DNA of 64,000 nt, from contig NZ_JACJTQ010000020.1 of assembly GCF_014698735.1 (NCBI RefSeq), forward strand, positions 44,273 to 108,272. The letters run 5' to 3'. A program made the position numbers and the translations under genes. Positions 1-11,600 of this stretch are shown one piece after another (the first letter of the stretch is position 1; each line of letters starts with the position of its first letter). Source of the DNA: Anabaena catenula FACHB-362 (GTDB taxonomy: Bacteria > Cyanobacteriota > Cyanobacteriia > Cyanobacteriales > Nostocaceae). The notes beneath the pieces are model-generated. The model did no database searches. It worked only from the letters and a program-made list of their open reading frames with translations, and was not told where the DNA came from.

Positions 1-812
1 CTTGGGAAACACCTTTTTACTTAGAAACGGCTAATGAACCGATAAATACCGAAGCTACAGCCAGAAATTGGCGCTATCAAGCTTTAACTAAAATTGCCCA
101 ATTTCATAATTATCAATATATTATTACCGGACACACTGCAAGCGATCGCGCGGAAACTCTACTTTACAACTTAATCCGTGGTACTGGTGCCGACGGTTTA
201 CAAGCCCTGACTTGGCAACGTCCACTCAGTGATAACATTAGGTTAGTGCGTCCATTGTTAGAAATTACTCGTTCCCAAACAGAGCAATTTTGCCAAGACT
301 TTAATTTACCAATTTGGGAAGATTCTACAAATCAAGATTTTAAATATGCGCGAAATCGTATTCGCCAAGAATTATTACCATATTTACAAACAAATTTCAA
401 CCCCAAAGTAGAATTAAATTTAGCTCAAACAGCCGAACTGTTACAAGCAGAAGTGGAATATTTAGAACAAGCAGCCCACAAATTGCGACAAGAAGCAATT
501 CTCACCACGTCTCCTGCTCCCCGCTCAACTTGCGAAGAGGAGTTGGGGGTGAGGTCTTTGAATAATGGGGAAGAGGAGCGATTAAATATCAGGCTAAATC
601 GGCGAATATTAAAAACAGCACCTTTGGCAATACAACGCCGTGTCATGCGTCAGGTGCTGCAAGAAATACTTCCTGATGCTCCCAACTTTGAACATATCGA
701 GAAATTAACGGCTTTAATTACAGCCCCGAACCGTTCCCAAACTGATCCTTTTCCTGGTGGTGTGATAGCGATCGTACAAGGTGACTATATTTGTATCCAG
801 CAGCAAAGATGA
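1..812 (+). CDS. tilS: tRNA(Ile)-lysidine synthase, 5' end cut off by window edge
   Basis: TilS converts cytidine 34 of tRNA-Ile(CAU) to lysidine, using ATP, so that the tRNA reads AUA. The reading frame is open from base 3, before the first in-frame ATG at 246, so that ATG is internal and the gene starts left of the window. Visible family features are ITGHTASDRAETLLYNLIRG (the ATP-PPase region after the P-loop), then GADGL, RPLL and a DSTNQDFKYARNRIR segment typical of TilS; the SGGxDS P-loop itself lies outside. A low-complexity stretch at about 505-590 (TTSPAPRSTCEEELG and onward) interrupts the conserved helix-rich linker and looks like repeat-derived insertion. The end at 812 is certain; the family assignment is secure. 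Confidence 0.93.
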   Translation, partial: WETPFYLETANEPINTEATARNWRYQALTKIAQFHNYQYIITGHTASDRAETLLYNLIRGTGADGLQALTWQRPLSDNIRLVRPLLEITRSQTEQFCQDFNLPIWEDSTNQDFKYARNRIRQELLPYLQTNFNPKVELNLAQTAELLQAEVEYLEQAAHKLRQEAILTTSPAPRSTCEEELGVRSLNNGEEERLNIRLNRRILKTAPLAIQRRVMRQVLQEILPDAPNFEHIEKLTALITAPNRSQTDPFPGGVIAIVQGDYICIQQQR

Positions 813-875
813 AAGACACGGGGACGTGGAGAGAGCATTCAGACAGGGATGGAAACCCCGACTGAATACGAGCCA

Positions 876-2636
876 CTAAGATGGGACTACTTCCGGTAGA
901 TTAATTAAACTCTGGATAGCCTGACGCATTTCGCTAATAGTTTGAAGATGAGAATCACCACTTTCTTGAACGTGAGTCAAAGAATCAGAAATTGCTTGCA
1001 GCTGATCCCGTAACCCATCCAAGATATCTTGAATTGGTTGTAGCGCTTCTTGATAGAGATTTACCTTACCCCAGCATTCAGCAGTTGCTGTTTGCAAGTT
1101 GAGTAATTGTTCTTCTATCGTTTTGAGTTCTTGGCGCTTTTCCTCTAGATCATCGGTTTGATTGCCAATTGCTCTTTTTGTCATCTCCATATCTACAAGC
1201 AGCTGCGAAATCTCATTTTCCAGCTTTTGCACCTCTTGGGACTGTTGTTGTCGTTGGGTATCAATTTGCAAAAGAATTGACCCTAAATTAATTGTGTTAT
1301 CCCCAGGAGAATTGACAACAGTCTGTCCTTGTCGTTGCAGCAGTATAGTTTGGTGTTGTGAGAGAGTTTGCTGCCGCTCTAGTAAATTGCGGCGTTGTCC
1401 TACCAAACTCTCATTGAGCATTTGGTAGAGGACTGTTTCATCTCCTAATTCTAGTTCTAAATTTTTTAAATCTTCCCCAGATGCCTGCTGGATTTTTGTT
1501 TGCAGTTCTTCTATAGCTTCTTGTTTGTAATTTAGTTCTTGTTCTTGATCTTGAACGAAACTAGAATCGATTTCCAATTTATCCTGCAAGTCCTGGACAA
1601 TTTTTTGCAGTTCTTCTAGGGGCATTTTCTGCAAAGTTTCCACATCAACTTGCTGGCCGAAAACCACATTACCAACAGTTGCTACCAAGGCATGGGTCTG
1701 TTGGTATAAATCTTCTTGATTTTTCAAATGTTCTTTGAGTATGGCAGCAAATTCTTGTTTGTTGTGAACTGTTGCAGTAGACAGTTGTAACTGACTTACT
1801 TCTTGCTCCAAAGAATTTTCTACTTGTTGAAGTTCGGTTTGATGATCGCGCAAGGTGCGTAACAATTGTTCAACTTTCCCTTGTTGTTGTTGAGCTAAAG
1901 TGCGTTGCAATTCCAGTTGTTGCCAGTGTGGGTTCAAAACTGCTTGTTGCTGTTCTATGAGTTCAAAGGCACAATTGAGATTTTCTTGTAGTGTTCCAGT
2001 AGAACTAACACCATTAGACAAGCGTTCAAGTAAATCAGTAATTACCTGAGTTTGCCCTTCATCCAAAAATGTTCCCTGTTGGGTATCTACTTTGCTTTCA
2101 TCCAGACGACGCTGCTCTCCCCGGAGATGCTCCCAAGCGCCTTCGAGTTCCTGTCGGTTTCGTTCAATTTCCGCCTGCAACCGTTCAATTTGCTCACGGT
2201 TGGTATCAACCTCCTGTTTTTGTTGTTCTAAGCGTTGAACATCATTTTCCAGTTGTTGAACTTGTTCCAAGCGCGACTCCATCTCCATTTCTCGGCGATT
2301 TAGCTCTTGGACTTGAAACATGAGTGACTGCTTCCACTGGTCAATTTCGTCTTCTTTGAGCTTAAATTTTTCCATTTGACGGGAAAAATTCTGCAAAATG
2401 TTTACTAGCGGACGGCCAGCTTCTTGAATCCGCTGTACCTGACGATTAGGACTCAATTCCACTAGTACCAGTGCGCCATCATTTAATTTATTTCCATCCT
2501 CATAAGCAATAGTTTCTTCCGATACAGTACTCCAATTCTGGTCGCTTCGTTGACAAGCCAGTAGTTTTAGTTCCGTTTTGGAACCACCACTGAGTAAGCC
2601 GCCTTTCTGTTTTTGTACTTCTGCTAAATACAGCAC
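876..2636 (-). CDS. hmpF: HmpF-like coiled-coil motility protein
   Basis: A 586-residue protein, almost all heptad-rich coiled coil (long Q/E/L-rich runs from about residue 85 to 560), with a short N-terminal globular part (about 1-80) starting MLYLAEVQKQKGGLLSGG. No signal peptide or membrane segment. In Nostoc punctiforme the coiled-coil protein HmpF is encoded next to and divergent from the hmp chemotaxis-like genes and is needed for type IV pilus-driven gliding; the same arrangement here (hmpA begins at 3260 on the other strand) is the main ground for the name. Function by family knowledge: a component of the polar or septal motility apparatus. The name is inferred from composition plus synteny, not from alignment. 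Confidence 0.8.
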   Translation of the reverse strand: MLYLAEVQKQKGGLLSGGSKTELKLLACQRSDQNWSTVSEETIAYEDGNKLNDGALVLVELSPNRQVQRIQEAGRPLVNILQNFSRQMEKFKLKEDEIDQWKQSLMFQVQELNRREMEMESRLEQVQQLENDVQRLEQQKQEVDTNREQIERLQAEIERNRQELEGAWEHLRGEQRRLDESKVDTQQGTFLDEGQTQVITDLLERLSNGVSSTGTLQENLNCAFELIEQQQAVLNPHWQQLELQRTLAQQQQGKVEQLLRTLRDHQTELQQVENSLEQEVSQLQLSTATVHNKQEFAAILKEHLKNQEDLYQQTHALVATVGNVVFGQQVDVETLQKMPLEELQKIVQDLQDKLEIDSSFVQDQEQELNYKQEAIEELQTKIQQASGEDLKNLELELGDETVLYQMLNESLVGQRRNLLERQQTLSQHQTILLQRQGQTVVNSPGDNTINLGSILLQIDTQRQQQSQEVQKLENEISQLLVDMEMTKRAIGNQTDDLEEKRQELKTIEEQLLNLQTATAECWGKVNLYQEALQPIQDILDGLRDQLQAISDSLTHVQESGDSHLQTISEMRQAIQSLINLPEVVPS

Positions 2637-3259
2637 ACCGTTAATCCTTTTGATGCACTTTACGTCCGTGTTTTGGGATATACCTTAGATTATTCTGTTA
2701 ACTTGTTTTGTTTAACCTCAGTTTAGCAGCACAAGATAGACAAAACTACTTATGGAAGTGATATCTCACATCTTGATATATCTTGATATTTGGTAGACGC
2801 GGTTAAGTCGCATCTTTTATATCCTGTACTCATGATAGTGATTGTGACTACCGTATGATCACCAACTTTGTCAAATATCGCTCACAAAAACTTTATCTCG
2901 GCTTGCTCAAATGCTTGTATAGATAATAGTCTTGCCAGTATACTACCTCATTCGCCCACTGGAAACAGGAAAATGCTGAAGTTCACAATTTTCAGCGTTA
3001 AACAGTGAGCTTATGTCAATTCACTTAATTAAAGCTACAAATGAAGCTCCGCGTCTGTGCGTCTGTCCATTTGTATCAACGTGAAAGTGAAAGGGTATTA
3101 TGCTTCATGGCTGTAGAGCCATTCCAGCGTGTTGAGTCGGTGACGAAGCAAACGTCACATATCAGATGATTGCAGAATGCTGATAGCTGATAGATAAACG
3201 CTGGTTCACAATTAATCAAGTATTCTTAACTAGAATACCAAGGAGTGTTTTTTACCTAA
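2637..3259. other. Divergent intergenic region hmpF/hmpA
   Basis: A 623-bp gene-free spacer between two divergently transcribed motility genes, so it must hold both promoters. It contains one copy of the dispersed TACAAATGAA/CATTTGTA repeat (listed separately). A ribosome-binding AAGGAG at about 3240 serves hmpA. I could not assign a convincing -35/-10 pair, and I see no small ORF. Confidence 0.6.
3016..3100. repeat. Dispersed repeat family A, copy 1
   Basis: An 85-bp segment starting TCAATTCACTTAATTAAAG and ending in GGGTATTA. Internally TACAAATG is answered by CATTTGTA around a variable GC-rich centre containing GCGTCTG, so it can fold. Two further copies occur at about 35889-35989 and 46890-46985 with the same ends and diverged centres. 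Non-coding; probably a MITE-like or small dispersed repeat. Confidence 0.8.
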
Positions 3260-4465
3260 ATGCAAGGAAATTTAAACGAGATTGATATTTGCAGTATCTT
3301 ACAACTGATCGAGTTAGGACAACGAACTGGACAGTTGTGGGTAGAAGCTCACAGTTCTTACCAAAGTTACAAACTGAGTGAAGAAGAGGTCTCCAAGCAT
3401 CATCCTGCCTGGGAGAGCAAACCGCAGTCTTGGTTTGTATTTTTCTTAAACGGTCAAATAGTTTATTGTCAAGCTGGGGAAAGTAGTTTATCTCGAATTG
3501 ATGATTACTTACGTTATTACCGAATCGAGAAGCGACTTAATAAAATGCAACTTGCTACCCTAGAATCAACCAATTCCCCAGAATATGCTTACCTCTGGGC
3601 GCTCTTGGAGCATAATATTATCACCCCACAAGTAGCGCGGAATATTATTCATGGCTTAGTCCATGAGACACTGTTTGATCTACTGAGTTTACACCAAGGT
3701 AGTTTCATTTTCGATTTAGGTACAGCACTTGTTCCCCAATTAACCAGCTTGGAAATTGGTATTTTAGTTACCAAAATTACGAAGCAGGTGCAAGAGTGGA
3801 AGCAGCTATATCCACATATTCAATCACCAGAACAGTTACCAGTCCTAGCTGACATAGCTAGATTGAGCGACTCACTACCAGCATCAACAGTGAATAAATT
3901 ACAACATTGGGCAGATGGGAAAACATCCCTACGTCAATTGGCTCGCTATCTCAACCGTGATATTTTAACCGTTGCCAAAGCCATCTATCCTTACGTACAA
4001 CAAGGTTGGTTACAACTAGTATATTCAGTTACATTAAACCCTAATATCAAGATTGGCAGCTGGGAGCAAGTAGACAAACGCAAACGGCGAATAGTTTGTA
4101 TTGAAGATGCGATCGCAATCTGCGAAACTGTAGAGTCAATCTTAAAACCACAAGGATATGAAGCGATATCTATCACCAAACCCTTAGAAGCCCTAAGCCT
4201 AGTGTTTCAACTCAAACCAGATTTAATTTTATGCGACATTGCCATGCCGGAATTAGACGGATATGAAATTTGTGCCATGCTACGACATTCCAGAGCATTT
4301 CGGCTGGTGCCAATTATCATGCTAACGGGAAAAGAAGGATTTATTGATCGCGTCAGAGCTAGGATGATTGGAGCTACAGATTATTTAACAAAGCCATTTG
4401 TAGACACCGAATTACTTATGCTGGTAGAAAAATATATCAACATAGATTCTGTTGTGGGAATATAA
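3260..4465 (+). CDS. hmpA: PATAN-domain response regulator HmpA (PatA-like)
   Basis: A 401-residue protein. The N-terminal half begins MQGNLNEIDICSILQLIELG, the hallmark of the PATAN domain found in PatA and other cyanobacterial motility or patterning regulators (about residues 1-170). The C-terminal receiver domain (about 275-395) has the acidic pair in CIEDA, the phosphoacceptor Asp in LILCDIAMPELDG and the conserved Lys in YLTKPF. It is the first gene of a five-gene chemotaxis-like cluster; there is a 194-bp gap to hmpB, so hmpB may have its own promoter. AAGGAG lies about 15 bases before the ATG. Expected role: phospho-output regulator of hormogonium motility. Assignment to hmpA rests on domain order and neighbours. 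Confidence 0.88.
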   Translation: MQGNLNEIDICSILQLIELGQRTGQLWVEAHSSYQSYKLSEEEVSKHHPAWESKPQSWFVFFLNGQIVYCQAGESSLSRIDDYLRYYRIEKRLNKMQLATLESTNSPEYAYLWALLEHNIITPQVARNIIHGLVHETLFDLLSLHQGSFIFDLGTALVPQLTSLEIGILVTKITKQVQEWKQLYPHIQSPEQLPVLADIARLSDSLPASTVNKLQHWADGKTSLRQLARYLNRDILTVAKAIYPYVQQGWLQLVYSVTLNPNIKIGSWEQVDKRKRRIVCIEDAIAICETVESILKPQGYEAISITKPLEALSLVFQLKPDLILCDIAMPELDGYEICAMLRHSRAFRLVPIIMLTGKEGFIDRVRARMIGATDYLTKPFVDTELLMLVEKYINIDSVVGI

Positions 4466-4659
4466 ACGGAATACAAGACTTGTGAATTTGCTCAAAGATA
4501 GGGTAAAAAATGTTATCACAGAATCAGCGAACCCCAGGGAAACATCCAGTTTCAGTAAATTAGTACAATAGTAGAATTAATTTATACAATTAATATTTTG
4601 TTAGGGATCAGGAAATATTCCAGAAAGGAAAGTTTAAATCAGGAGGTAGATAGGCATTT

Positions 4660-5025
4660 ATGAGTACAGTTTTGATTGTGGAAGACAGTATCGCCCAAAG
4701 GGAGATGATTACAGACCTCCTCAAAGCCAGTGGCTTAACAGTCACCCATGCTTGTGACGGATTAGAAGCTTTAGAAGCAATTCAAAGCACACCTCCAGAT
4801 TTAGTAGTCTTGGATATTGTCATGCCCCGGATGAACGGTTACGAACTTTGTCGGCGATTAAAGTCCGATCCGAAAACCCAAAATGTCCCTGTAGTCATGT
4901 GTTCTTCCAAAGGTGAAGAATTTGATCGTTACTGGGGCATGAAACAAGGGGCTGATGCTTACATCGCCAAACCGTTTCAACCAACCGAATTGGTAGGAAC
5001 AGTCAAGCAACTGCTGCGGGGATAA
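4660..5025 (+). CDS. hmpB: CheY-like single-domain response regulator HmpB
   Basis: A 121-residue stand-alone receiver domain. The acidic cluster is VEDS near residue 8-9, the phosphoacceptor Asp sits in LVVLDIVMPRMNG, a Ser/Thr-position residue in VVMCSSKG, and the conserved Lys in YIAKPF. A very strong ribosome-binding site, AGGAGG at 4641-4646, precedes the ATG by 13 bases. It is followed after 13 bases by hmpC. In the Nostoc hmp system this CheY-like protein is a target of the CheA kinase; it has no DNA-binding or enzymatic output domain, so it must act by protein contact. Confidence 0.92.
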   Translation: MSTVLIVEDSIAQREMITDLLKASGLTVTHACDGLEALEAIQSTPPDLVVLDIVMPRMNGYELCRRLKSDPKTQNVPVVMCSSKGEEFDRYWGMKQGADAYIAKPFQPTELVGTVKQLLRG

Positions 5026-5038
5026 GGATGACAACAAC

Positions 5039-5566
5039 ATGGTCAGCAAACCAGACTTTTTAACTGGCAGTGGTCAAGACCAATTTCGCCCGGAATTACA
5101 ACTAGAAAGTCCCGAAGGTGAGTTACATTTGCGGTTTTACATTTCTTCTGATCAGGAGTTTGCATTACAAGCAACTGGGATTCGGGAGGTGATTGAACTA
5201 AGTCCAGATCGCATCACCCCAATTCCTAATGTTTCTCCATTACTTTTAGGTACTCTCAATTTACGAGGGCGATTAATTTGGGTGGCAGATTTGGGTCAAT
5301 TTCTGGGGGAAGCAACGGCATTAAACACGGATAGGTCTGAGATACAAGTAATTGCTATTGAAGATCAAGATATCATAGTAGGCTTAGGAGTAGAAGAAAT
5401 CTGTGGTATGGACTGGCTTGATGTACAGTATCTGATGCCACCAAATAACGTACCAGATACTATGGCTCCTTTTTTGCGTGGCGAATGGTTAGATACTACA
5501 AAAAATAAGTATCTGCGACTAATTGATCAAACAGCAATTTTGCGAAGTGCGCGGTGGGCAGGATGA
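5039..5566 (+). CDS. hmpC: CheW-like adaptor HmpC
   Basis: A 175-residue CheW domain protein. It shows the conserved CheW signature: [17 protein letters not shown], then [19 protein letters not shown] and [10 protein letters not shown]. CheW couples the MCP receptor (next gene) to the CheA kinase (gene after). It starts 13 bases after hmpB and ends 16 bases before the start of hmpD, so the three are clearly one transcript. No unusual residues noticed. Confidence 0.92.
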   Translation: MVSKPDFLTGSGQDQFRPELQLESPEGELHLRFYISSDQEFALQATGIREVIELSPDRITPIPNVSPLLLGTLNLRGRLIWVADLGQFLGEATALNTDRSEIQVIAIEDQDIIVGLGVEEICGMDWLDVQYLMPPNNVPDTMAPFLRGEWLDTTKNKYLRLIDQTAILRSARWAG

Positions 5567-5582
5567 AGTCGGGAGGGAGGAA

Positions 5583-8549
5583 ATGGCAATAAATATAAAT
5601 GATGATAATTCAACATATCAACAGGCAATGACAGCCTATGTCCAAGGGAACTATGAAGTTGCCGCTACTTTAGTAGATCAGGTGGTGAAAAATTTTCCAG
5701 ATGACCCCAACTCTCATTTGTTGAGGGGGCATACATACTACGTTTTGCAGCAGTACGACATAGCAAAAGCCGAATATCAAAAGGTGTTAGATTTTACAGA
5801 TGATCAAGAAATCATTGGTTTTGCCACTAACGGGCTAGAAAATATCAATGAATACCTCCAGGCATTAGACTCTGATGAACTGACACAAGAGCCTAGTGAG
5901 TTAAAGAATTCTGTGGAAGTATCCTCTGGTCTCATCAACGATGAGTTAGAATTGCCAGATTTGGGAATTGATGGAGAGTTGGGTAATACCAGCTTTGATC
6001 TGAACTCCTTTGATGATTATCAATCATCGGTGGATGATCTTGAAGATATATCTGTGAGTAATCCTTTTAATCTCGCTGTAGACCATACAGAATTCCATCC
6101 AACACCAAATAACGCAGTAGCTTTTGGCGATGACCCCTTTGTGCTAGATCAACAAGTTCTAGAACCAGCAGAGAACAGTGGTGAAGCGTCAGGAGCCTTA
6201 GAGTTACCTCCTTTCTGGCAAGAAGATAATTCCGGAGTGGATGTTGAAACATCATTCGGAAATAGTCCTTTCGCCGACTTTGATGTGAATTCAGCTAATG
6301 AAAATTTAGTAATTAGTGAAGAGGACAGTCATTCACCTTTTGGAGAAATTAATTTACCACTCAACAATACCTGGCAACCGACACCTGAATTATTGAGGGA
6401 AGAAGATTCACCAGAATTGGAAGAGATGAGTATGGGGAATATGGGCTTCTCCAATCAGAGTCAGGAAGATATAAATATCGTGGTGGACGAACCGGAAATC
6501 AACAATGGTTTGATCACTAATAATTTAAGAAACAGTAATGAAGATATATCTTTGGGCAGCCCAGATAATTGGTTAAATCAGATTCCAGAGGAAACAAACC
6601 CGACACCAGCACCTAACTTAAATCATCAAGTGTCTTCATCTTTGAACAGCAATTCGACTGTGCATGACCAGCAGGTTAACGTTAAAAGCTATCAAGAACC
6701 AAATAACTTTGAGAACGAAAGTTTGGATTTAGAAGCATTTCAGAAGGCCTTCGGCTCAGAAAGTTTCTCAGATGAAGAAGATAACAACAGTATTTTGAGT
6801 GGAGAAAATTCTCAAAACAATCACAATAACGATATCCGGTTTTTAGACGACTTTGGTGACTTTGGTGACTTTGATGATATCGGTAGTATTCCCAGCTTTG
6901 ATCTGTCAGGAGAGGGTGAATTCAGTGATATTGGCTCAGGATCTGAATCACGGGAAAAGAGGGATAATATAACCAGTAGTTTTACTGAGAGTTTCTCCAG
7001 CAATAGCGTTGCTGATCGGGATGAAGAGTTCACGATTACAGGATCTCAAGACGCAGTTGCAGTATTTACTCAGTCAGATGTTCCTAAGCTAGAACCGAAC
7101 GTCAGTGTAGACCAAGGCTTGTTTGGATTCTTTGAGAATGCTTCTTTAGAGAAAAAGCAATGGTATATTGCTGGTGCTGTGGGCTTAACCTCAGCAGTGG
7201 TTGCAGCTTTAATCAGCTTTGGAGCTACTTCATTTTCTCCAACCTCACAACGAGAATCTGTCAGAAATACAGGCTGGGCAATGGCTTTAGCCGCTGGCTT
7301 GGCAGGTGGAGTGACAGCAGGCTTTATGGGCAATCTGACACTGAAGCAAATTCGGCGGACTACCAAAGATCTGCAAGCTCAGTTTGATGCTGTGCGGGAA
7401 GGAAATCTGAATGTTCAAGCTACAGTTTACTCCGAAGACGAATTAGGGTACTTAGCTACCAGCTTCAACGATATGGCGCGGGTAATTTTTACGACCACTA
7501 ATGAGGCTCATCGGAAAGCAGTTGAACAAGAAGAAGCCAAAGAAAACCTGCAACGCCAAGTAATTCGTCTCTTAGACGATGTGGAAGGTGCGGCTAGGGG
7601 AGATCTCACAGTTCAAGCCGAGGTGACAGCGGATGTCCTCGGAGCAGTAGCTGATGCCTTTAACCTGACAATTCAAAACCTGCGGGATATTGTCCAACAG
7701 GTGAAAGTGGCTGCACGGGAAGTGACTAAAGGTTCAACCAACTCAGAAACCTTCGCTAGAGCCTTATCAGGTGATGCTTTACGTCAAGCAGAAGAGTTGG
7801 CTGTCACCCTCAATTCCGTGCAAGTCATGACCGAATCTATTAAACGGGTAGCAGATGCCGCCAAAGAGGCAGAAACTGTAGCCCGTGATGCTAGTGTAAT
7901 CGCTCTGAAAGGAGGGGAAGCAGTAGAAAATACCGTGGCGGGGATTTTGGAAATTCGGGAAACAGTCGCAGAAACTACCCGTAAAGTGAAGCGATTAGCC
8001 GAATCTTCCCAAGAAATTAACTCTATTGTCGCCTTGGTTTCCCAAATTGCTTCTCGCACCAATTTGTTGGCACTCAATGCTAGTATTGAGGCTGCCAGAG
8101 CAGGAGAAGCTGGTCGTGGATTTGCGATTGTTGCAGATGAAGTCCGCCAGTTAGCAGACAAATCTGCCAAATCTTTAAAAGAAATCGAACAAATAGTCAT
8201 GCAAATTCAGAGCGAAACTAGTTCTGTCATGACAGCAATGGAAGAAGGCACACAACAGGTAATTCAAGGGACAAAATTGGCAGAAGAAGCCAAGCGATCG
8301 CTTGAAAACATCATTGATGTCGCAAAGCATATTGACACTTTGGTACGTTCAATTACCAGCGACACTGTAGAACAGACGGAAACCTCCCGTGCTGTAGCTC
8401 AGGTGATGCAATCAGTGGAACTAACAGCCCAAGAAACCTCTCAAGAAGCACAGCGAGTTTCCGGCGCACTACAGCACTTAGTGGGTGTATCCCGCGACTT
8501 AATTGCCTCTGTGGAACGCTTCCGAGTGGAAACTATTGAATCTAGGTAA
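5583..8549 (+). CDS. hmpD: Methyl-accepting chemotaxis protein with N-terminal TPR, HmpD
   Basis: 988 residues with the start placed at ATG 5583, because GGAGGGAGGAA lies immediately upstream; an in-frame ATG 60 bases earlier lies inside hmpC and lacks this site. Order: TPR-like repeats (about 1-95, [19 protein letters not shown]); a long acidic, Asn/Ser-rich linker (about 100-510); two membrane segments (about 527-550 and 565-587) with almost no periplasmic loop between them; HAMP-type segments (about 590-720); and the MCP signalling hairpin (about 720-970) whose tip reads [16 protein letters not shown]. With no real periplasmic domain, the sensed input is probably cytoplasmic, perhaps through the TPR. 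It is the receptor of the hmp array. Confidence 0.9.
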   Translation: MAININDDNSTYQQAMTAYVQGNYEVAATLVDQVVKNFPDDPNSHLLRGHTYYVLQQYDIAKAEYQKVLDFTDDQEIIGFATNGLENINEYLQALDSDELTQEPSELKNSVEVSSGLINDELELPDLGIDGELGNTSFDLNSFDDYQSSVDDLEDISVSNPFNLAVDHTEFHPTPNNAVAFGDDPFVLDQQVLEPAENSGEASGALELPPFWQEDNSGVDVETSFGNSPFADFDVNSANENLVISEEDSHSPFGEINLPLNNTWQPTPELLREEDSPELEEMSMGNMGFSNQSQEDINIVVDEPEINNGLITNNLRNSNEDISLGSPDNWLNQIPEETNPTPAPNLNHQVSSSLNSNSTVHDQQVNVKSYQEPNNFENESLDLEAFQKAFGSESFSDEEDNNSILSGENSQNNHNNDIRFLDDFGDFGDFDDIGSIPSFDLSGEGEFSDIGSGSESREKRDNITSSFTESFSSNSVADRDEEFTITGSQDAVAVFTQSDVPKLEPNVSVDQGLFGFFENASLEKKQWYIAGAVGLTSAVVAALISFGATSFSPTSQRESVRNTGWAMALAAGLAGGVTAGFMGNLTLKQIRRTTKDLQAQFDAVREGNLNVQATVYSEDELGYLATSFNDMARVIFTTTNEAHRKAVEQEEAKENLQRQVIRLLDDVEGAARGDLTVQAEVTADVLGAVADAFNLTIQNLRDIVQQVKVAAREVTKGSTNSETFARALSGDALRQAEELAVTLNSVQVMTESIKRVADAAKEAETVARDASVIALKGGEAVENTVAGILEIRETVAETTRKVKRLAESSQEINSIVALVSQIASRTNLLALNASIEAARAGEAGRGFAIVADEVRQLADKSAKSLKEIEQIVMQIQSETSSVMTAMEEGTQQVIQGTKLAEEAKRSLENIIDVAKHIDTLVRSITSDTVEQTETSRAVAQVMQSVELTAQETSQEAQRVSGALQHLVGVSRDLIASVERFRVETIESR

Positions 8550-8663
8550 AGGATGAAGTATAAAGTATGAAGTATAATTTATGCTTCAGACTTAATCCTA
8601 ACCCTATGTTTCTCATGTAGAGTACGGGGATTTACGGCCTATATTCATTCATCCTTTATTCTT

Positions 8664-11600
8664 ATGCAGATGCAGCCGGAACAACAACAGAAGATTTTGG
8701 GTTACTTTATCGAAGAAGCCAGAGAACACCTGAATACCATTGAGCAGGGGTTACTGAAGCTCCAAGATACTCTCAACGACCCAGAAATGATCAAAGAAGT
8801 CTTCCGGGCTGCTCACTCCATCAAAGGAGGGGCGGCCATGCTGGGGTTGAGTAGTATCCAGCACACGTCTCACCGCTTGGAAGATTGTTTCAAAGTTCTC
8901 AAAGAACATCCAGTACAAGTTGACCAAAAGTTAGAGTCACTATTTCTTGGTGTTGCTGATACATTGAGATCTTTATTAGACCATCTTAGTAGTCCCTTTG
9001 GTCTTTCAGACGAAACGGCGAATACCTTGATGTCAGAAACTGAACCAGTCTTTGAATGGCTGATTCAGCATTTAGAACTACTTGTACAACCAGGGAGTAA
9101 TGCAGCCACAGTTGCTGAATACCCAACCATCATCCAACCGATCGGTTCCGCATCTACCAAACTTCAACATCAGGCTCCTGTATCAACACCACAAGAACAG
9201 AAACCTCTGGTAGCAGAGAGTAGAAATGATAATTGGTCAGAATTTCAAAACCAGGTGCTGCAATCCCTGCGGGAAATGTTGCAACTGTTTAAACAAAGTA
9301 CCACACCATCATCACGAGAAAAGCTCCAGGAATGCTGTCATCGGTTAGTAAAACTGGGTGAAAAATTAAATTTACCCAATTGGTGCAGTTTATCTCAATC
9401 AGCAGCCAATGCGATCGCAAATCCAGACAATAGCTATCTGACTTTAGCCAAAATCGTAATTACCGAAATCAAACAAGCCCAAGAATTAGTTCTCCAAGGA
9501 AAAGAAGCCCAAATTGCCACTAGTCGCCAACTAGAAGCACTGGAACTGATTCCAGAATTGGATTTCTTCACACTAAATTTTGATTCCGTTGATGAAGAAC
9601 CACAAGCATTAACAGCATCTACTAGTACTCTAGAAATACATACAGAATCTTTGCCGCTAGAAGAAAGCAGCACAATTATATTTGCACCAACAGAAGAACT
9701 AACCCTACCAGCAGAAACCAGCGATATCCAGGTTGATCTATCAGATATAACAATTTCTCACCCCTTCTTTACTCATCAAGACGAAACACTCAACAGAAAT
9801 AGTAATATTATTGATACCGAGGGACTGAACGTAGGCGCTGCCGAGTTACATACTCTAGCTGAGATATTTAAAGACGATACTCTCGACATAGATAAAACTT
9901 GGCAACAACCAGAAATACCCTATATCAATATCCATCAATTAGAAATTAGTAACGGTGATTTAGAAGATGAAGATGACGACGACTTAAAAGAATTTCTGTC
10001 ATTAGATGATCCTAAAAATAATGATCGTCGTCAAAATCTTCCCCACATTACAGAAGACCTACATACAATATTTGGTAAAGAGTTTTTTGAACAAGAATTT
10101 TTAGAACCGAACAATCAAATCACAAATCCTCAAACCACAGAAACTAATAATATTGTTAGTCCATTAGAATTTTTCCTGGATGATGTTGCCAATGAAGAAT
10201 CGACAGTAACTTTTAACGAATTGCCACAGTTATCTGTAGAAATCGCTCCCAAAAATGTCAATATTAATCAGGCAGAAGCAGACACATTGGGACAGATATT
10301 CGACGAAAATCAATTTTTGGATATACAGGAAGTCACTTCAGCAGAACTAGAAATTATTCCTAGCACAGAAATATCTACCGTACCTAACAATAGTTTTGAT
10401 GACTTTTTATCAGCAACTACGAATACCGATCCTCTTGAAGAACTTATCCCTAGTGAAACTATAGACTCAGAAGAAACCCAATCTCAACCAGAAAGCTTGT
10501 CTTTGGATACTCTGTTTGATGAACTAGAAAACAATACAATCCAACCAATTGATGATTCCGCCGCTGATGATATATTTGCTTTAGCAGAAACAACAGCAAC
10601 AGAAGTTTCCTCTGCGTCAGACGATTTCAACAACTTCTGGAACTATACAGAGGCAGCACCAATACAGGAAATAGCTGTAGTTGAGCAAGATGTGGCTAGG
10701 GAATTAGAAGAAAGTATATTTGCATCTGCATCTGGAGAAGCTGTAGGTGATAGTCAGCATTCCTTCCTCGACGACACTTACCTGGGAGATTTTGACTTTC
10801 CGGAAGAAGAACAAGTAGGAAATATTATATTCACATCAGATGGAGAGGATGACTTCTTTGCTGATTTTGCTTCTTCCCTCAGCATTGATAATGGTGAATT
10901 GTCCTTACCAGAAATTCAGAGTTTCTCACAAGAGCCAGAAGCGGTGGATTTCATACCACAATTTACTAACCAGTCTCTGGAAACATCAGTTGATCTGGAA
11001 CTAGATGTGTTTGGGAATTTTGAGGACGACAGCAGTCAGGATTTCTCAGTTTCCTTAGAAGATATAGCAGTAAATCACTCAGCTAATATTCAGCAGGATA
11101 CCAAAGATATCAGTCTGATTGACCAGACAGAGGTGAGCGAAATTTCGGTAGATGGTGAGGCATTTACAGAAATAAATGTGCCGGAAACAGAAATATTCAA
11201 TTTAATCGCTGATTTACCAGAGACAACAAATCAAGAAGAGTTAATTGCTAATATTCACAGCATTGACTACTTAGAGAGTCAGTCAGCAGAAAATATCGAC
11301 ACAGCCTCAGATTTTGATTTCTCTGAGTTGAGTTGGGAAGAAGACAAAATCACAGCAAATGCATCAGCAGAACAGCAAATAGTGAGTGAGACAAATGAAG
11401 CTCACCTGATGTTTGGGGAAGAAAATGCTGAAGAATCAGAAGTAGAAACTACAGCAGCCCAAAGCGATGAAAATGAGTTCTCCTCCCCAGATGAATTTGC
11501 CTTTTTAGACGCATTACTAGATGATCCATCAGAATGCGTTACCAATTCTGTCTCCATACCAGACACAGATTTTGACGCTTTAGTAGCATTGCTGGGTACA

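Noticed and set aside
7784..8200. A 138-codon minus-strand frame inside hmpD
   Set aside because: Mirror of the repetitive alanine/glutamate-rich MCP helix; no independent coding signal.
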